NCBI GenBank assembly: GCA_003008705.1 | Contig: PDUO01000007.1 | Location: 464,123-528,122, forward strand | Reading direction: 5' to 3' | Length of the DNA: 64,000 bases | DNA from: Pezicula radicicola | Lineage: Eukaryota > Ascomycota > Leotiomycetes > Helotiales > Dermateaceae | In this document: piece after piece, positions 9,732 through 21,391 of the stretch | Position numbering within the stretch: the first letter of the stretch is position 1 | Layout: every line of letters starts with the position of its first letter | Position numbers and translations under genes: made by a program | Notes under the pieces: generated by a model | Database searches by the model: none | Seen by the model: the letters and a program-made list of their open reading frames with translations, nothing else | Told to the model about the DNA's origin: nothing

Positions 9732-12346
9732 ACACGAAAATGTTTTCTTCGTGTTTCTCGGCCGCGAAACAAGCCTGGCGTACGGGGACGACTTTGTTTT
9801 ATGGTGGAGAGAGGGAGTTTTATGCAAAGGCGATCGAACGTCGTCTGCAACGCTCTGCAAAGCCAGCAATTATCAATAATTGTCAGCAAGTGTAGCAAGC
9901 GAGGCAAGATCCCAACGGTCGAATGACGAGACGGTAATCAGCCGATGTCCCAACGCCTGGGTTCCTTATCAGATCTGCGACAAGGCTCGTCTCAGCAAAG
10001 AGAGAGAAGAAAAGGCATTTGATGTAAACTACAGAATGACTATTATTGATCTGGGAGACAATCGCCGACATGCCGGTTGACATTTGCATGATCGACCAGC
10101 GCGGCTTCATGTTGCAAAAACGTCGAGCTTTTGAAGCTTTTTCGTAGGACGTCGGTAGTAGCAGCGGCATTGCGTGACAGTGTAGATAGTGGCTGAGAAG
10201 GTCCTGGTGGATTCAGTGCTATAATGTCTTCACTAAGCCACATATACAAGCAATTATTATTGTAGATACAAGACATATATGAGGCTGAGTGCTATGAAGG
10301 ATGAGAGAGGCATTTTTAGGGGTAAGTGGGGCTTACTGTTTGTAGAGTATGGTACGGAGAGACCGTAAAGAGCTGTTTGATGGGCGAACTGTGTACTCGA
10401 GGGCAGTACAAAATGCATTAGGTTCTTCTTGGCGCTTCCTGCCTTTCCTAAGATTTGTACTCTGTGAGTTTTCTCAGCCCTCTCAGAGTTATCTAAATAT
10501 GGTGCGCATGGTGACCATGCTCTTCATAAATTGTTTTGGCGGTTCACAAATTCGTCAGCAGCTGGTCAGTGCAGATTAATGCAAAAGGTTCGATTGACTT
10601 CTGGAGAGATGAGACGAAGGACAAGCGGGACCATCGGCAATTCTTTACCTTCTGTGCGAATACAGTGTGGTCGGTGTGCAGCTGAAGCGTGGATGATGCG
10701 TGGATGTACACGGGGGAGGACAGCTCTGCAGAGACAATCGGTGTTTCTTGGGGACCAAGGTTGCATTGTCAGGGCCAGTCAAGCGTGAGCCACTTATGAC
10801 TAGATTTTCTTGGATGAGAAGTGGGTGTACGGAGTCGTGGTGAGCAGATCTGGTGGATAGACGAAGAAGATGATGATGTATGATAGGCAGCTAGAGAGTT
10901 CGTTCACGAAGTTCTGTACGTTTAGATGAGGCCTATGGCGTTTGGTCCGGACGTGGACCAGGACAGCTGTTTCACCGCAGGCACTGCAGACAGAACAGGA
11001 CTGCCGCAACTCAACACTATGATTTGTACAGTACCAGTATAGTACCTACCGTACTGGAAGGCCATGAGGCGCTGAGAAGGGCCAGTGACGTTGGAGGTCA
11101 GCACCTTCAGCAACCTTCAGCACCTTCAGACAGGCGCAAGGCTGTGTGGATCAGGCTTCATGCCGGGGGATCGACTAAACATCGATGGCCATTCGTTGGG
11201 TCCAATTTGTACCCGGGTCGTGTTCATGCTAAGGCAACCCTGGCATCGTTTCAAGTGCCCCTTGCATAGAAGGTTGTCTTGGCGAATAACTGCACTGTAC
11301 CTTTCCTCTCAGCCTTTGCACCTTATCCAAGACTGCCACTCGTCCTTTGTGTAGTGTACAGGACGACTAAGCTGTATGATGGGACGTTATGAATTGCCTC
11401 GCAAGCAAGGGCCTAGGGCATCAACGATTCAACGGGCAGGCGCATGCTGAAAATTGGCAAGTGTTGGCGTAACAGCCAGGGCATATCGTCAGAAGAACAC
11501 ACACTCGCTCAGCGCTATCCTTCTTCTTCCCTCCTTCGGGCCCACCTTGGGTTTCTGTAAGTTCTCTCTCCCCGACTAACTGTACTGTACTCTCCCCCCT
11601 CCAAGTCGGAGGATAAAAGTCGAGCAGGCATGCTTGTCACTCTCTTGCACACGCGTCGCCGTGTCCCAGTCGCAGGTGGGCAGTCCCAATTTACTTGCAG
11701 CGCGCGTCTTTACTTCCCCTGGTCCCCAGCCTTAGCCTCCTCCACCTAAGTCGTCCTTGATAAACGATCTCATATCCCCCCTGCCCAGGGAAAAAGCCTT
11801 TCCTTATTCCTCTTGCTAGCATCATCTCTACCCGAGAACGGTCCTCCTCCTTCTCCTCCTCCTCTTCCTCCTCTCTCCCTATCTCTTGTTTCTCATAGAT
11901 TTTGTCCTCAATTTCATTTCGAGTCCCCCCTCCTCATCATCTCCTTTGGCTCTTGTGGCTGGCGCCGGACGGATTTACCCTTCTCTCCCCCCGCTTCTCC
12001 ATCCACTCATCAAGCTTCTACTCGCCTTTTTAAGCAACAAACAAACAAGTCTATTGGCGAGACATTCAAGACAACACCAGTCACTACTGCCTCCGGAGCG
12101 CATTTCTATTCACTTCTTCCTCGACAGTACAAAAATAGGAACGCTCATCATTAGTCCATTCTCTCTACTATCATTCTTCTACATTCTGTCATAGTGCTGG
12201 CCATTCTCAGAGAGTAGTTTTACCATAACAAACGACGCTGGACCACGTCCTTTTTGCAAACGGATTGCATCAATCTTTACCATCCAAGCAGTTCTCTACT
12301 GCTATCCTGTCACATTTTCAATTCTTTTCCGTCACGACCACCCACG
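9732..12346. other. 2.6 kb gene-poor intergenic region
   Basis: No recognisable gene; all open frames are short and overlap one another. The last 550 bases before the ferric reductase (about 11790-12340) are strongly pyrimidine-rich (TCCTCC and CTCTCC runs around 11840-11890), typical of a fungal core promoter and long 5' leader. A perfect match to the GATA-type iron-regulator consensus ATCWGATAA (read on the minus strand) lies at 9966-9974, far upstream. CTTCAG is repeated in short tandem around 11102-11128. Confidence 0.5.
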
Positions 12347-14334
12347 ATGTCTTCAACAACCAGATATATGGCTCTATCAGCCATCGTCAGTGTTGTATCC
12401 GCTCAGGGAGGTGCCCCCGCCGCAACTGATGCTGCTTCAGTGGCCGCTGCAGCTGCAACGAAGGCTCTTCAAGCAAATGCCCAAGCTTTCAACCAGGATT
12501 TTTACAACTACATCTTCATTGTTTTGGCCTCTTTGACGGTAGCCTTCCTGTTCTGGAGAGTTGGTATGGAATCCGCCAAATACGTTAGGACGCTAGGTAC
12601 GTAACATTGGAGGATATATCAAGCCGCTTCTGTTTGGGGATATATGTTCTTTCCGTGCTTTTATTCTGTTTAGAAATGCAGTACTAACTCTGACGTTACA
12701 GCATGTCTTAACAACGATACCCAGACATATTTCGCTAGGCCTTCCAAGTGGTACTCTAGGTTTAAGAAGCAAGTCCTATATGCTCCTATCTTCAGCAAAC
12801 GCCACAACAGGGAGATTCAGCTCTCCTCCGCGATGAACGTTGGAACTTTGCCTACTCGTTTCCAATTGGTTTTTCTCATGGGCTACTTCGCTACCAACGT
12901 TGCCTTCTGTGTGGTTAGCATTCATTGGGATCAGGCGTATACAACCGTTTGCCAAGAGTTGCGAAACCGTAGTGGTATATTAGCAGTTGTTAACATGGTC
13001 CCCCTCTTCATTATGGCCTCTCGCAGCAACCCTCTGATCAACTGGCTCAACCTTTCCTTTGACACCTTCAATCTGCTACACAGATGGACTGGGCGTATTG
13101 TTGTGCTTGAGGCAATCACTCACGTTGCTGCTTGGGCCGCAGCAGCAGGACAAGCTGGAGGAGGTTTGGCAGCAATCTGGAAGTCGGCTACTGGAACGGA
13201 GATGAAATTGATGGGTCTCATCGTAAGTAATCTCCACGTGATTGCAGACCCCGTACTTACATCTTTTAGGCCGTCATTGCGTTCATCGTCATCAGTATCC
13301 AGGCCAACTCCATCCTTAGACATGCCTTCTACGAAACATTCAAATACCTCCACATTGCTTTGGTCATCTTGGTTATTATCGGACTCTACTACCACTTGAC
13401 CTTGGCCGGCCTTCCACAAGTCTCTCTCCTCTACGGAGCAATTGGCATCTGGGTTGCTGAGAGAACTACCAGAGTCCTCAAGGTTCTGTACCGCAATGTT
13501 GGCAATGGCGGATCCAAGACGCTTGTGGAAGCGCTTCCAGGTAACGCCTGCAGAGTTACGATCGACTTGGCCCGCCCATGGACTTTCAAGCCTGGACAGC
13601 ATGCTTACCTCTACATACCCTCTGTTGGATTAATGACATCACATCCATTTTCCGTGGCCTGGTCTGACGAAGCCGAAAACTTGGGAGCTGACGAGAAGCT
13701 TGCCATGAACCGACAAGATATCTTAGCGATGCAACAAACACGTATCTCCTTCATTATTCGGGCTCGCACTGGTTTCACAGGCAAGTTATTCAAGAAGGCC
13801 GAGGCATCCCCAGATGGACGTTTCCAGACCAAGTGTTTCGCTGAGGGCCCATACGGAGGCATGCACATGATGCACTCATACGGAACAGTTATGCTTGTTG
13901 CAGGAGGAGTAGGAATCACTCACCAAGTGCCCCACGTCCGAGATCTCGTTGCAGGATACGCCAACGGCACTGTTGCAGCACGAAAGATTGTCCTGGTATG
14001 GATCATTCAGTCGCCAGAGCACTTGGAGTGGATCCGACCCTGGATGACCGCCATCCTTGCCATGGACAAGCGCCGCGACGTCCTACGTATCATGCTTTTT
14101 GTCAGCAGACCTAGATCAACCAAGGAGATTCATAGCCCTTCAGCAACCGTACAGATGTTCCCCGGCCGACCAAACATCGAGACGCTTATTGATATGGAGC
14201 TGGAGACACAAGTTGGAGCCATGGGTGTATCTGTTTGCGGCGCTGGAGCTCTGAGCGACGATGTGAGAGCCGCCGTCCGTTCTCGCCAACACAGGGGCAA
14301 CATCGATTTCGTCGAGGAAGCCTTCTCCTGGTAG
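12347..14334 (+). CDS. Ferric reductase-like transmembrane protein (FRE/FRP family)
   Basis: Three exons (12347-12596, 12702-13222, 13270-14334), 611 aa. Begins with a hydrophobic leader ending VSAQG, likely a signal peptide, then a first membrane segment (FIVLASLTVAFLFW). The ferric reductase-like membrane domain carries spaced histidines: LLHRWTG and ITHVAAW in one helix, and KYLHIAL and YYHLTL in the next. These match the bis-heme ligands of the family. The FAD-binding part has the HPFS motif, and the NAD(P)H-binding part has GGVGIT and a C-terminal CGAGAL motif. Family knowledge: plasma membrane flavocytochromes that pass electrons from cytosolic NADPH through two hemes to extracellular Fe(III) or Cu(II). 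All key motifs are present, so it should be active. The exact substrate and the inducing signal cannot be read from the sequence. Confidence 0.92.
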
Positions 14335-15796
14335 ACACGAGACTGCGCATTTCTCATCGTTCGTCAGAAGGGGGGTTTTGTTTGGATACCACAAGTTTTA
14401 GATATGTTCTGGAGACTTTTCTCTCATTTCCTGTCATTTTCAGGAGTATTCTTTCTTTCTGGGTAGCTTTGTTACTGATGAACCCCGTAACCTACCCACT
14501 CGTTATTTCTTTTGCCTCATACTTTGCACGGCGTTGCAAACCGGTACATAATTCGTGTATCTATACTCTAGGGATAGGTGGCCTCAGCATCATGTTTACT
14601 TAGCATACCATGGCGTGGTAAAAGGTCGTGGATATACAAAGAAAAAGAAAGGGGATTACATTTTTTGTCCAAAAAGCATGCATGCAGGTCATCTGTTCTC
14701 TACACTCGTTGTTCCCCGATCTCTCTTCCCTACCTCTATTGCACCGGATGATACTTGTGATACTACCGTACAAACTGGTTTATTTTTGAATAGTCATCTA
14801 TTCAAACATAAGAGATAGACTTAAGTAACTCACTTGGGTAACTCACAAAGTCTGCGAAGAGTTTGGTAGGTACCTCGGTATCTTAGTCGCCACCCGCCCT
14901 TCCGTATGATTCCTTAACCCCAGCTGCTGTCATGGACCTTGCCAAACAACAAAGAAACTATAAGACAACGCAACTAAGTACTATTGAAGGGGTGCAATTT
15001 CGAAAGAGTTCTACACTACCTAGTCTATCATTAAACTCAATTCCTCCGACGAAGTGCTGCTTGGGTCTACCAGCAGGATAGTCCTTTCATGGGACCCTGT
15101 CGTACCGGAACTTAGTTCCAGAATCCGAACTTATGTAGTTCTAGAACTTGGGTGTAAACTGGCGTTCACTTGACGCCTACTGACTGACCTCTTTTCTAGA
15201 CCAAAATTTCTTTCTCAAGCTCTACAGGACTGCACCTCCAAGTCCAGCCGCCAGCCACTTACTTCCCTCCAAAATTGATCCGAAAGCGATAAGGGCTGCC
15301 CCACCCTCGAGCGCTGACTGAACAATGAACGCCCGCGAGACCCCTTGTGATCACCCATCGCCCCAGAACAACTGAACGACAGAACACAAGACCCAGAACC
15401 ATTTCATTTCTCAAAGGATTACAAGACACGCAGAATCAAACTACAGATCGCACCTCATAATCCCTCATAATTCCACATTATTCGTAGCTGCGAAACTGTG
15501 GATTCACACTGCTGCCAGCCAACACTACAAAAGCCGACAAACTGACGTCAGCACATCCCTGAAGCCAAATCCCAGGTCCAGCGCTTCAGAAGATACACTA
15601 CCCACCCATCCCTCCTATCAAAAACCCCAAGCATACCTACAGTACTCGTACAAATCCGCGCTCTAGAATAGCCAACCTCCACCCAGTCTCAAGTCACGAA
15701 GTACCTTGTCGTACGAAATCTACAACGTAGCGAAACGTACGAAGTCGAGGAGACAAAAGGTGCGCCTGCAAAGGCGAACGGTTCACATAAGCAAAG
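14335..15796. other. Intergenic region, 3' end of ferric reductase to Yippee gene
   Basis: About 1.46 kb containing the ferric reductase 3' UTR and the upstream region of the Yippee gene. No coding frame or RNA gene could be supported. Confidence 0.4.
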
Positions 15797-16335
15797 ATGG
15801 GTTTGGCATACAATGTCTACCTGAACAGCCATAAGATTTATGGCTGTAAGAATTGCAAGGCTCATTTGTCGAATCATGAGGATATCATAAGTCGGGTATG
15901 TTGATATCCTTTGCTCTGTTACTGCTATGGCAGTCAGCTTGTGAATCATCTATACCCTATCTTTCTCTCCATCTCCATCACCCATCTCCATCTCCTCCTC
16001 CTCTCTGCCCCCTCACTTCCTTCCACCAACCCTCACTTCCCAAACAACCATATCTCCCCCTCCTCCCCCACCAAAATCTTCTCTCTGATGGCTTGTAACA
16101 GAATTTCCGCGGTCAACACGGCAAAGCTTACCTCTTCGGCAACGTCGTAAACGTAATGGCTGGCGAGGCCTCTGAGAGAAACATGACGACCGGCCGACAT
16201 ATCGTCCGAGACATAACATGTAGGCAGTGTAGAGAGACGGTGGGTTGGAAGTATGATAAGGCGTTTGAAGCGAGTGAGAAGTATAAGGAGGGGAAGTATA
16301 TTTTGGAGGCTGAGTTATTATGCAACGTCACTTGA
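15797..16335 (+). CDS. MOH1: Yippee/Moh1 family zinc-binding protein
   Basis: Two exons (15797-15895 and 16102-16335) give 110 aa. The 206-nt intron is CT-rich and starts GTATGT. The protein begins MGLAYNVYLNS and carries the two CxxC pairs of the Yippee domain, C17/C20 and C73/C76, with the conserved HEDIISR, GKAYLF, RDITC and VGWKY motifs. It nearly fills the typical Yippee length with no extra domain. Family knowledge: a small, very conserved zinc protein; yeast Moh1 and its relatives act with the GID/CTLH ubiquitin ligase, and animal Yippee-like proteins are found at centrosomes and the nucleolus. The split exons are each short, so simple length filters miss this gene. Confidence 0.93.
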
Positions 16336-17566
16336 AGGGTTGTCGTTTCGGCTGAGGAGGTAAGCTGGTGCTAGGAGATGAGAGGAAAGATTGTAAATAT
16401 GGAGAGCGCAAGTGCGGGCAGGGACCAGACGGCATGTTGTGGTGTTTTTATGTTCATTTTGTTTAGGCAGACTTATGGGATATGATGGGAGTTCATGGTC
16501 TATGGCAAGGGATGCGGTACCGGGTCACTTTCAACATTGGGTGAGGATTGCAGGTGTTTTCTCAGGCAGAGAATTAGGGTTTCGATCACCTTGCTAGCGT
16601 TTATTGGATATTAGTAACAAGCCAGGCCTTACAATACCGCTGTGGGGATCACCACTGGTTTCTTGAGATCAAAGGAAGAGAATAAGTGAGAGAGTGTGTG
16701 TGTGCCAGGTCAGAGAACCACACATGCACCTTTTACAACAAGCACTGCAAGCAAACACAAATTCGGTCTAGAACATACCTTGATCCAGGAGACCGGTACC
16801 GGAATCTTCATCCGAGGTATGGTATACAGTAGCAAACAAAAACACCTCGGCAACGTGTCTGTACAATATCACCAGTATCACCAGTATCAAAAAGAAGGAA
16901 AGTAGAGAAAATAAACGGAATGTATGCACGTCTTCAATAAGTGATAACCAATGATTCGTTTCACGACCTCCTAAATTCTGCTGTACCATCCCTTAATTTC
17001 CCTGTCTACGTGCAGTGTTACTGTGCTACATATGCGCAGTACGAAAATGCAAGCTACCTACTGTATCTATCTATTATATTTATCTACTTTTACGTATTAC
17101 AATTAAGCAGTTGGATATTTTCACTTTGTCTAGCTAGCTACTTTTATAGCAAACCACGGGCATTCCAGATCCAATAATAGGTTGTATGTGTAAGTGAGTT
17201 GATGTGTGGAACCCTGCACCGAGGAGAGAGATCTGGTGGATTGATTTTGTTTGCTTGCTTGCCCCTCCTTGGTGTGACGGCGCTACACTACCTACATCGT
17301 CATACAATACCCTATCAACCAGTCAGTATCACCAGATTCTCTTTATATTATTTCCTTATTCTCATCTATTTCTAGTAACCTCCCCCCTTTACCCCGCAGA
17401 TCTCCCTCTTAGACCCAAACCCCAAACCCCATCCTATTTGTTTCGGCTTTACTTTTCTATATATCCTCCATTTAACAACTTACTTATTACCCTTCCTCCC
17501 CTTCCTCCCCTACCCAGCCTTCCACCAAAAAAAAAAAGGGAAATTAAAGAGGGAAAGAAGGAAATT
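16336..17566. other. Intergenic region upstream of the alcohol dehydrogenase
   Basis: About 1.2 kb, AT-rich between 16930 and 17180, then CT-rich and A-rich leader sequence just before the start codon at 17567. No gene or RNA could be supported. Confidence 0.4.
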
Positions 17567-19467
17567 ATGGCTGAAGAAACAGAAAGTCAAATGATGAAAG
17601 CTGTTGTTTTCGATGGTCCTGGGAAGGTATCCTTACAGGATCGACCGGTTCCTAGGTTGAAGGAGGAGACGGATATTATTGTTAAGGTTACTTATACTGC
17701 ATTGTGTGGATCGTGAGTTTGCTCTATTCTCCTTCCGTTCATTTCTTGGTTTGGAGGAGTATTGTTCGTGGCGTTGGGTTGTGTTGGAGATCGGTTGCGG
17801 GTTTGGAGGCGGAGAAATGTTGGAAGTTTTTGAAGTTATGGGGAAGAGTGGGGAGAGAGAAAGAGAGGAGGGAGTTGTGGTGTCTTGAAGAAGAAGAAAA
17901 GTGTTAACGTATGTGATTGTTTAGGGAATTACATGTTTTTCGTGGTCATCAACCTAGTCCTACTGTAAGTTCACAAAGCTGTTTCATTTCTTATTTATTT
18001 AGGTGGTGAGTAATGTTGTGATTGAGAAGAGCTCTCCATGGTATGGGCTCCGATACTAGGAGTTGAGATTCATCGAGAAGAATTGTTTAATTATAGTTTG
18101 TAAAATATCTCGTCTTTTCTTCTTCTTTTTCTTTATATTTGATATTATGTTGGTTTTTGAGGTATTGGTTACTCAGGGAAGGAGTATTGGTTGTATTGAG
18201 TGAATTAGGTGCGGTTGGGCAGTTGAAGAAGATAGATGCGTGGACCACCTACCGCTCATCCTGGCAACGTTGTTATTTAAGTGATGGCTTTAATGATTTG
18301 TTAGTGGCAGGATGTCCTGTTACTCAAGCGAGGCAGTTTGGATGGGATTGCCAAATTTGTACAGTGAGAAGAAAGAGAGTTACTAAAGACACTATTTTAG
18401 GGATTCATAATGGGCCACGAGTTCACGGGCATTGTGACAGCAGTAGGGAGCCAAGTCAAAACTGTCAAAGTGGGAGATAAAATCGTGTCTCCATTCACAG
18501 TCTCCTGGTAAATTTACATCACTAACCCCCTGCCATATCTTAAAACAAGCTGACCGGGCGGCTGGAATAGTCTTGACTGCTTCTACTGCAAGAATGGATT
18601 CTCATCGCGTTGTAGCAAAGTCCAACTCTTCGGGAGCGCCGGCCTTGACGGTGCACAAGCGGAATTCGTGAGAGTTCCGCTCGCCGATGGGACGGTGATG
18701 AAGGCTTCACCGAAGATTCATGATAATGCTTTGGTGCTGATGGCTGATATTTTCCCCACCGGATACTTCGGTGCAACGAATGGATTTAAGCATTTCACCA
18801 AGGAGCAGATTGCGGAGATGACAGTGGTTGTAGTTGGATGTGGACCGGTGGGACTATGTGCTGTAATCGCAGCATCAACTTTCAAGCCTAAGCATCTTTT
18901 TGCTATTGATAGTATTGATAGTCGGTTGGAGATTGCGAAAGGATTGGGTGCTGAGCCATTGAATTTCAAGAATGACAAGGAGGGTATGGAGAAGAGGGTC
19001 AAGGAGGTGACGGATGGTAGAGGTGCGGATCTGGTTATTGAGGTTGTGGGATTAAGCCCGGCTTTGAGAACTGCTTTTGATTTGCTTCGCCCTTGGGGAG
19101 TGATATCCAGCATTGGTGTCCACAACGGTGAGGTATGTTCCATTAACGACTCCCATCTACTAGCTACATGGCTGATGACACCGCAATAGATTCCATGGAC
19201 TGGAAACGAAGCCTATGGGAAGAATATTAGAGTCCAGATGGGAAGATGTCCTGTTCGATCCATCTTCCCAGAGGCCCTCAAGCTCCTCGAGGAGAAGCAA
19301 GACCTACTACAGTAAGTCAGCATTTGATTCCCAAGAAAGCATCATAGAGACTGACTCATATCCATAGCTTCATGTTCGACAAGATCATGCCGCTGTCTGA
19401 TGCAGTTGAAGGCTATGATTTGTTTAACAAGATGCAAGTCCAAAAGGTTGTTTTCAAGTGTGACTAG
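17567..19467 (+). CDS. Zinc-dependent medium-chain alcohol dehydrogenase
   Basis: Six exons (17567-17712, 17925-17964, 18401-18507, 18571-19132, 19190-19311, 19368-19467) give 358 aa. The GroES-like half holds the catalytic zinc ligands C47 (ALCGSELH) and H68-E69 (MGHEF), and the four structural-zinc cysteines C98, C101, C104 and C112. The Rossmann half has GCGPVG. Substrate specificity is not readable; relatives oxidise alcohols, polyols or formaldehyde adducts with NAD(P). Intron 2 is 436 nt and intron 1 is 212 nt, long for this genome, while exon 2 is only 40 nt. All phases match and no stop interrupts the joined frame. Its stop codon is 37 bp from that of the convergent SEN15 gene. Confidence 0.9.
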
Positions 19468-19504
19468 AACAGGACTGTTGCCGAAATTTGAAGTTGAGCA
19501 AGCA

Positions 19505-20083
19505 TCAATTCTGCCGCGGCTTAACGATGCCATCGTGCATGATGTAATAAACCACCGTGCTATCATCATGAAGCGTCGCTAGAAGGAGCCTCTTTTGCCT
19601 ATTCTTGCCTTGCCATTGATACCCAACAGCGTGATCATTTCCATCCTCTTGCTCATCCTCGTCGGTTGGTGGGACAGGCTCCAAAGCATCAAAAACAGCT
19701 GCAAAATTCTTCAAGCTCCATTTCTCACTAAGATGAGTTGGCAACACCCACTCAAATTCTGGATACTGCTTGATGGATTCACCGGTCTCATGCTCAGCCT
19801 TAAGAATCTCAACTTGCTCGTCGGGATGGATGTAAGCTCTGCGGGGCGGGAGGCCGGATATAATAGGACGCGGAAGACAGTCTCCAGTCACGGTTGAATG
19901 GGTGTGGATTGACAGTGAGGTCCAATCGTGTTGGTGCTGAAGATTGTACAGGATGGAAGAGGCAAGGTGATGTAGATGCTCGGGATGCTCGGACTCCCAC
20001 AGAGTCTGCTTGGAGCGACTGATGATATCTTCCAGGGCCGACGAAGGCGGCAGAACCGTAGTCATAGTAGCTGAAGGGGCCAT
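19505..20083 (-). CDS. SEN15: tRNA-splicing endonuclease subunit Sen15
   Basis: Single exon, 192 aa. It shows the fungal Sen15 pattern: an N-terminal helical segment ending LYNLQHQHDW, the LSIHTH strand, the LPRPIISGLPPRR.YIHPDEQ block, a WVLPTHL.EKWSL segment, and a C-terminal strand with DSTVVYYIMHDG before the stop. Family knowledge: a structural subunit of the heterotetrameric Sen2-Sen15-Sen34-Sen54 nuclease, which removes introns from pre-tRNAs; Sen15 carries no catalytic triad of its own. The first ATG is used. A second in-frame ATG lies six codons later. Confidence 0.9.
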   Translation of the reverse strand: MAPSATMTTVLPPSSALEDIISRSKQTLWESEHPEHLHHLASSILYNLQHQHDWTSLSIHTHSTVTGDCLPRPIISGLPPRRAYIHPDEQVEILKAEHETGESIKQYPEFEWVLPTHLSEKWSLKNFAAVFDALEPVPPTDEDEQEDGNDHAVGYQWQGKNRQKRLLLATLHDDSTVVYYIMHDGIVKPRQN

Positions 20084-21391
20084 GACTTGGCTTTGTGGCT
20101 TTTGAGTGGCCTGTTGTTAATGGTGCGTTGCAAGGTTCGCAACGGATGGGATTGAGCAAAAGATGGCCGTATCAGGCTACTCGTTGGTAACCACGTGACG
20201 TTTTCCCGACCAAGTCCTTAATTGATTTTTTGATTTTTTGATTTTTTCGCCAACCTCATGGGGGATTGGTTCTACCAATGCGTTATACCCCCAATGCGAT
20301 CATTCTGCATATGACCCTTTCACATTAATAGACAAAAAGAAAAAGAAAAAATATATAGGCATGCTTTCTATAGTTAAAGGCATAATATTACAAGTGGTTA
20401 GACTATTTAATTACGTATATGTTTACAGAGTAAACATAGGCGTATCAAAATTATCGTGTATTCTTTTGATCCTTCCTCTCGCTTAGAGGTATGATCGCAT
20501 TGGTAGAACCAAGCCCCCCCTGGTGCTGGCAAAAAAATGCAAATTAATTCAGAATATCGCGTGGTCGCCAACGAGTATCAGACTATCAAATTATCAAATT
20601 GCCAAATTCCGAAAGTCGAACCGTTCATACACGTTCTGCGCGCGCGTGAATAAGCTTGCAGTCATTGATGCTGCTTTAATACTGTACAGTAGTACCTCAG
20701 TAGCGTTGAGAATAAGGTTAGCAACGATCTCGCTGCGATGTTCCATTCGCTTGTCGTACTCGCCGCTCGGGAACCGAGGAACGGGAACTTCTAAATTCTC
20801 ATTGATTCGTCGCGATAGTCGCCACTGCTGTACTGTTCTTTCTACATAGGTAGCCAAAAAAGAACGCCGAGATCCTTGGTACTGGTCTTGTTGGAACTTA
20901 AAAATACTTTTGTAGAATATCTATCTTGCACTGGAAAGGCTTTTTGAATGCTTCCACAAAGAGCAATTACCTTCGTACGTCGTACTGTACGAACAAGGAC
21001 CGTACGCCGTATTCGGGTTCGGGTTAGATCCAAATCTAAGATTACAGCAGCGTCCACCCCGGGGTAGCTCCCAAAATTCCACCTCAGTTCCACCGGTTCC
21101 AGCCTGTAAGCGCAGGTCGTAATCGACACAAGGGTCCCCTTCACCACTTTTCTTCATCTCGTCGTCGCCTCCTCCCATGCTCCCTTAAGTTTTGCCTCCT
21201 GCTTCCCTACCTCTCGTTCCTTGTCCATTCATTATTATTGCTACTTGTATTCCTCTTCTCTTGTCACAACAAACCAATGACTCCAAGCATGTATCAACTC
21301 TAAACATATGTAGCCCAGGACTCCAGGCAAGGCAAATCAATAATCCACGAGCCCAACCTTGATCGATAAGAGAAGGAGCGCTCATTCAAGA
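20084..21391. other. Divergent intergenic region of SEN15 and the DUF2985 gene
   Basis: About 1.3 kb. It contains three tandem GATTTTTT units (from about 20224) running into the inverted-repeat element at 20241-20538. The rest shows no gene. The promoters of both flanking genes must lie here. Confidence 0.5.
20241..20538. mobile_element. MITE-like element with imperfect terminal inverted repeats
   Basis: Two arms of about 42 bp face each other: 20241-20282 and 20496-20538. Both read ATTTTTT, then GCCA, then a G run, then TTGGTTCTACCAATGCG when the right arm is reverse-complemented; the last 17 bases match exactly. The left arm is followed by a second partial unit, CCAATGCGATCAT, that also pairs with the right side (ATGATCGCATTGG), so the left arm holds a small tandem duplication. 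The interior of about 210 bp is AT-rich and non-coding. Size, inverted ends and AT-rich core fit a miniature inverted-repeat element. No clear target-site duplication was found. Confidence 0.55.

Noticed and set aside
18139..18480. 113-codon frame spanning the second intron and third exon of the alcohol dehydrogenase
   Set aside because: It is out of frame with the conserved GHEFTG segment; the dehydrogenase exon starting at 18401 explains the conserved part.
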